A program made the translations under genes and the position numbers. From Telopea speciosissima (lineage: Eukaryota > Streptophyta > Magnoliopsida > Proteales > Proteaceae), in the NCBI RefSeq assembly GCF_018873765.1, contig NC_057923.1, forward strand, positions 59,514,593-59,578,592: a stretch of 64,000 bases of DNA. The letters run 5' to 3'. The notes beneath the pieces are model-generated. The model was not told the origin of the DNA. It was given only the letters and a program-made list of their open reading frames with translations, and searched no databases. Of this stretch, positions 59,935 through 64,000 are shown piece after piece (position 1 is the first letter of the stretch; every line of letters starts with the position of its first letter).

Positions 59935-61434
59935 CTATCTAGAGATATGGGAGATGAACGAGTCCAACTCGGCACGGGAAGTCCCACCGTTGGCCAATGA
60001 TTGACAAACCGCAACCCCTAACTCTTTAGCTCTATTCCGAATGACAATCCCTTCCTCCGACGCCATCAACCTCTTGACGGCACTCTCGATTGTAGTGTGC
60101 GCCACCAATTTGTGCCGCTGTGCCCATTCTCGAACCACAAGGCCCACCCTCAACACTTGGGTTACAAGCATTGTGTTCCTGGGCTGGTCCGAGTGCATGG
60201 GCCAAGCAGCAATTGGCACCCCCATGCTTAGGCTCTCCATGCATGAGTTCCACCCACAGTGACTCAAGAACCCACCTGTTGATGGATGGGCCAGTATCTC
60301 AAGCTGTGGAGCCCAGTCTCTCACTATCACTCCCAAGCCCACTCCTTGTATCCTCTCCTCATAACCTTCCGGAAGCTGGGCCTGGGCTTGGGCTTTACTA
60401 ACTTCCATATCGTTCTCTTTAGCAAAAATGTCTCCTCTGTCGGCCTCCCTTAAGACCCAAATGAAGCGTTGCCCGCTACGTTCAAGGCCAATGGCGAGCT
60501 CGGCAATCTGATCATCCGACATCGATGTCATGGTTCCGAACGACACATACAATACTGAGCCCGTGAGCTGCATGTCGAGCCACTCCAAGCACTTGTGCCG
60601 CCCACAAGAGCTTCCAAGGGTGACAGGATTTAATGGGCCGATAGCCCAGTGCCTCTTATCTTGGCCCAACAAATCCATGAAACTTCCCTCAATTGCATGG
60701 CATGTGTTGTAGAGATCACCCTTATTGAAGCTCATCAAATCATATTGACGACGAAGGAAAGCTTCAAACTCGGCTGTGAAGCAACCCTCTAGTGAGAGAT
60801 CAGAGAGCTGAATAGGGATTTCAATGGGTCTCCCAAGGGACTCCCATAAGTAGAAGACAATAGCAAAGGCTGACACACTGTGGAAGGCGTAGGCTTCACC
60901 ATTAGGGAGGGAAGCAACATCTTGTGCAGCAAAGGCCATGAGAGGGTCATAGATGATTACAAGTCTATGTGTGATGAGGGAGAGGGAATGGAGAAGAGAG
61001 GATATGGGTTTGCGTAGCTGCAATGAGGCGTCGAATGCGGGTTGGAGGTGGGCTGGAAACTTGATGGATGCGTTAGGATCAGGTGGAGGGGTGAGGAATG
61101 GTGGGAGTGGGAAGTCATGGAAGTGGAGGTTGGAGATGGAGAGAGGGTCCCAACCATGGAGACGTAGCTTGGCTTGACGGTTGTGGATGGAGGAGCCAAC
61201 ATAGTGCACTGGAATGTCATAGGCAGCTATGAGCCGTGAGAAGTGGAGGAGCTGGTTGAGGTGGCCTTGGGCAGGGAAGGGTACCATCACCACCATAACT
61301 GGTGGCGGTGGTGGTGGTGGTGGCGGCGGCAGAGGAGTTATGCCATTTTGATCCAAGTGGAGTGGATGAAGGTGGTGATGAAGATGATGACAATGATGGT
61401 GAAGAGGGTTATGGAGGTATGGTTGATGATCCAT
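59935..61434 (-). CDS. UDP-glycosyltransferase, zeatin O-glucosyltransferase-like (UGT93-type)
   Basis: One uninterrupted frame of 499 residues. The acceptor-side motif VPFPAQGHLNQLLHFSRL (about 51-68) carries the catalytic His (H58). D163 (IYDPLMAF) is the likely partner Asp. The 44-residue PSPG sugar-donor box runs 374-417, from WAPQLEILAHP through HCGWNSCMES to HSDQ; a terminal Gln is usual for UDP-glucose users. IPVHYVG followed by HNRQAKLR and HGWDP is typical of zeatin O-glucosyl/xylosyltransferases, which cap cytokinins in the cytosol. ZOG-type enzymes of about 460 residues begin close to the PFPAQGH motif. This one has about 45 extra residues: 11 His and one Cys within residues 1-26, then ten prolines (36-45). 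M47 or M50 could be later starts giving the usual length. A TATA box lies at 61509-61516. The true substrate is not proven. Confidence 0.92.
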   Translation of the reverse strand: MDHQPYLHNPLHHHCHHLHHHLHPLHLDQNGITPLPPPPPPPPPPVMVVMVPFPAQGHLNQLLHFSRLIAAYDIPVHYVGSSIHNRQAKLRLHGWDPLSISNLHFHDFPLPPFLTPPPDPNASIKFPAHLQPAFDASLQLRKPISSLLHSLSLITHRLVIIYDPLMAFAAQDVASLPNGEAYAFHSVSAFAIVFYLWESLGRPIEIPIQLSDLSLEGCFTAEFEAFLRRQYDLMSFNKGDLYNTCHAIEGSFMDLLGQDKRHWAIGPLNPVTLGSSCGRHKCLEWLDMQLTGSVLYVSFGTMTSMSDDQIAELAIGLERSGQRFIWVLREADRGDIFAKENDMEVSKAQAQAQLPEGYEERIQGVGLGVIVRDWAPQLEILAHPSTGGFLSHCGWNSCMESLSMGVPIAAWPMHSDQPRNTMLVTQVLRVGLVVREWAQRHKLVAHTTIESAVKRLMASEEGIVIRNRAKELGVAVCQSLANGGTSRAELDSFISHISR

Positions 61435-61508
61435 CGATATAGCAGAAGGATTTTAAGTTTTTTCTGCTCCTTCTTTCTTATTCTGGTTTGTGTAAACTCT
61501 TAACAGCT

Positions 61509-61516
61509 TATTTATA
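61509..61516 (-). promoter_or_regulatory. TATA box of the UGT gene
   Basis: TATAAATA on the minus strand, 75 bp upstream of the ATG at 61434. That fits a short leader and supports the upstream ATG over the internal M47. Confidence 0.6.
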
Positions 61517-61695
61517 AGTGTTTTGGTCTTGTAGTTGCCATTAGTGATTAGACCCATGCACACCATCTATTGAATTGCATTCCATGTTCAGCTGTTTTGT
61601 TTTTTTTTTGTTTTGCTTTCCAAAATAACTGTGAAGTCTCAAACAAACTATTATTGTGTGCCATGAAATAACAAGAGAAGAATAGCATATTGGGT

Positions 61696-61853
61696 CCCTA
61701 AGGAATAAGCTACCAAATGAAAATAATTAAGAATATACTAATTTGGTTTGCCATAAAATAACACAAAAGCCCTAAGGAAATAGGCTACCAAATGAAAATA
61801 ATTAAGATCTTAAGCCCTAAGGAAATAAGGCTACCAAATGAAAATAATTAAGG
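61696..61853 (+). repeat. Three direct repeats upstream of the UGT gene
   Basis: ctaccaaatgaaaataatta occurs three times (about 61711, 61786 and 61831), each after a ctaaggaata-like lead. Spacings are about 75 and 45 bp. Confidence 0.8.
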
Positions 61854-61859
61854 GGCTGC

Positions 61860-63700
61860 TAGCTCTCCTAGAGCTAGCGGCGCAATCAATTTTGGCGGGG
61901 GGGAGGAGAGAGGCAGACAAAGTGTAGGGCACAACGCTAGCGTGCCCAACCTTTACCCATAATTAAAAATCTACTAATTTGGTTTGCCATGAAATAATAC
62001 AAAAACCCTAAAATATGGACTCATAACATATGACATTTTCGATCATCTTGGGATGGTATACCTATAAAAACATTGGGAAAGGCATGTCGCTAGGGTGCGC
62101 GACATGTGTCAACATTTGGAAAATATCCTCTTGCCCTTCTGTGTCCAATCTTATCATTGGTGTATATTGCTAGCTTATCGAAAGCTGGCAGCATGCACAA
62201 CCCTCTCCCAAGAACATTAAAACATTAACCTACCAGTCTTCATCTCCCATTTTGTAACCCCTCTATTGTCAGTAATTTATACTACAATAATTTGATAAAG
62301 AACTGCATAAATCGGCTTCATCGTAACTACCCTTTTTTTTCCCGGTAATAATCGTCACTAACACATTCTTTATAGAGATAGATAGAGAATTACATATGGA
62401 TCTAGGGGAAAAAATCACAAACATCAATCATTAATCATATGCTATAAATATACATGTGTTACACGTGAGATAGATTAATTAAATAAACTAAACATATCGG
62501 TAAAAATGTCATTTATAGTTGATTAGGTATTTTTCCTCCAATCACATTCTTAGTTGGATGCACTTTTTTTGATGCCTTCTTTGACATTTCTTTTCTCCTT
62601 TTTTGGTATGATTTGAGCTCATGCACAACGTCACAATACACAATAGAGTAAAAACCTATTGTCTCCATGGTTGTGCTCATGCCAATTCCTATAACCTTTT
62701 TTAAATTGACTATGAATATACTTTGATCTTTATTTTTAATCATTTTTTTTTTTTAAAGGAAGATCAAAGTACATTCATGATCGATTAAAAAAAATCGAGA
62801 TGGCTCTATCTATGCAACACTCAACTTAATTTGATATATAATAGACCTTTGTGATAAGTACATCCAAATGGGTAGATGTTTCTTTTCATACAAATGAGGA
62901 TAAGATAGCTACTACGAATGAAAGGGTAGCCGTAGACCAAGATTCCCTAAACCCTCAACCACATATTTCTCATACCTTTCAAAATGACAAAAAAAAAAAA
63001 AGGTGGGGGGTGGGGTGGGAGAGATTTTTTTTTTACACCTATGCCCTTGTGTTATGGTATGTTTTTGCATCTAACTATTTGTTTTTGTAGTTTTTTTAGT
63101 TTTTGCATTGTACACACCTTATTTTGTCGGTAAAAGGTTGATTGTGCTATGCAATATTGCAAGTTGTATGTGACATGTGATGTCTTGCACTTTCTCTTAA
63201 TTAAAATTAAAGGTCCATATCATCCAACCCAATCCATTCAAAGTGGAAAATTGCGTAGTAAAATCGCATGAAAATCTTGACTAGGGATCCAAGTGACGAA
63301 TCCAATACTTGTTGAGTGGGTCCGACTGATCATGCATATGGCCTTATAGTTTTCAAACCGGACCAGAAAATCAAACCAGAAAGTGATATCATCTGACCAT
63401 GCCTTTTGGAAAGTATTGATTGTTGGTATTTCTAATAGGGATAAGCTGGCTAATATCTTATACATGTTAGTCCATTATGCCCTTTGTGTAGATTAGAAAA
63501 TGATTTTTTTAAGGAGAGGGTTCCCTACACTACCCGAGAGTAGTTTCGGGTGAATGAGGGAACCCTCGTCAAAAACTGACAATAGGAGGAAGGGCACTTC
63601 TGACATATCATCCCTCACATGAATAATGATATGTGAGGAGTATTGCAATTTCATTTTTGGGTTGGTGTTGTGCAAATCTTTTCTTTTTTTTTAATTTTTA
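61860..63700. other. Spacer, short hairpins only
   Basis: No gene. An imperfect hairpin lies at about 62703-62788 (atgaatatactttgatctt with its inverted partner). A second one lies at about 63515-63568, with arms gagggttccct and agggaaccctc. Both may be small MITE remnants. Confidence 0.5.
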
Positions 63701-63719
63701 ATTTTTTATTTAAGACAAA

Positions 63720-63876
63720 AAGTTTTTTGTCCGGGAGTGTGGCCTATATCAGCATTCCCATGAGTCTATCTCTCTCCTCCCCATTTGAAAAGACACCTCT
63801 GCCCCCTTGTTTTGAGGAGGAGAGGGATAGACACATGGGAGTGCTGATGTAGGCTGCACTCCCAGATAGAAAACTT
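63720..63876. mobile_element. Foldback MITE, best-kept copy
   Basis: The end AAGTTTTTTGTCCGGGAGTG matches the complement of the other end (AAGTTTTCTATCTGGGAGTG). The halves continue to pair inward (cccatgagtctatctctctc with gagggatagacacatggg), so almost the whole 157 bp is one hairpin. Other copies are at 16062 and 56608. Confidence 0.8.
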
Positions 63877-64000
63877 CTTTCCTTTTTCTAATCATCTTAA
63901 TCTTTATCTAAACATATTTGGGTTGCTAGGCCTTTGAAGATACATATTGAGTACCTCCACTCTTCTTTGTTGGTTGCTTGTTTGATTATTTTGCTTGTTC

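Noticed and set aside
60041-61503. Plus-strand frames across the UGT gene
   Set aside because: They are shadows of the well-supported minus-strand UGT.

Overview
The window is nuclear DNA of a flowering plant. Genes are split by GT-AG introns, spacers are AT-rich and packed with old transposable elements, and the recognisable proteins are plant-specific forms: a tau-class glutathione transferase (GST) cluster, an F-group bZIP zinc regulator and a UGT glycosyltransferase. Codon use and intron style fit a eudicot or other non-grass angiosperm; I cannot name the species.

Layout. 1-15195 (+): a nucleoporin NUP93/NIC96 gene. Eleven coding exons including the stop are present; the first coding exon (about 85 residues) lies left of the window. 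Its first visible intron holds two solo LTRs, one 2.67 kb long with intact target duplications. 16-24 kb: a MITE copy, an intact intronless bZIP19/23-type zinc-deficiency regulator (-) and a broken lectin-receptor-kinase fragment (-). 24.6-29.5 kb: a solo LTR, exon-like fragments of an unidentified gene, and a 1.5 kb inverted-repeat element carrying two opposed fragments of a VAN3-binding/FORKED-type gene. 29.9-41.6 kb (+): four tandem tau GST genes on repeated 3-4 kb units. Copies 2, 3 and 4 look intact; copy 1 has lost the intron acceptor its sisters use. 43.6-47.8 kb (-): SEC22, an ER-Golgi R-SNARE with five coding exons totalling 218 residues, and a possible distant 5'-UTR exon near 54.8 kb. 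49.8-53.8 kb: a three-layer nest, an Au-type SINE split by a decayed copia-like element whose 3' LTR is itself split by a solo LTR. 55-58.5 kb: MITEs and a 1.54 kb element with ~170 bp terminal inverted repeats. 59.2-61.5 kb: a tRNA-derived SINE with 14 bp target duplications, then an intronless zeatin-O-glucosyltransferase-like UGT (-) with an odd histidine-rich, polyproline N-terminus. 61.5-64 kb: short repeats and another MITE.

The genes are unrelated housekeeping or stress functions (nuclear pore, secretory trafficking, zinc homeostasis, detoxification, glycosylation); nothing suggests they act in one pathway. The main interest is in genome dynamics: recent GST duplication with one copy losing a splice site, paralogous empty sites that date insertions within the cluster, and nested insertions whose order can be read from the sequence.
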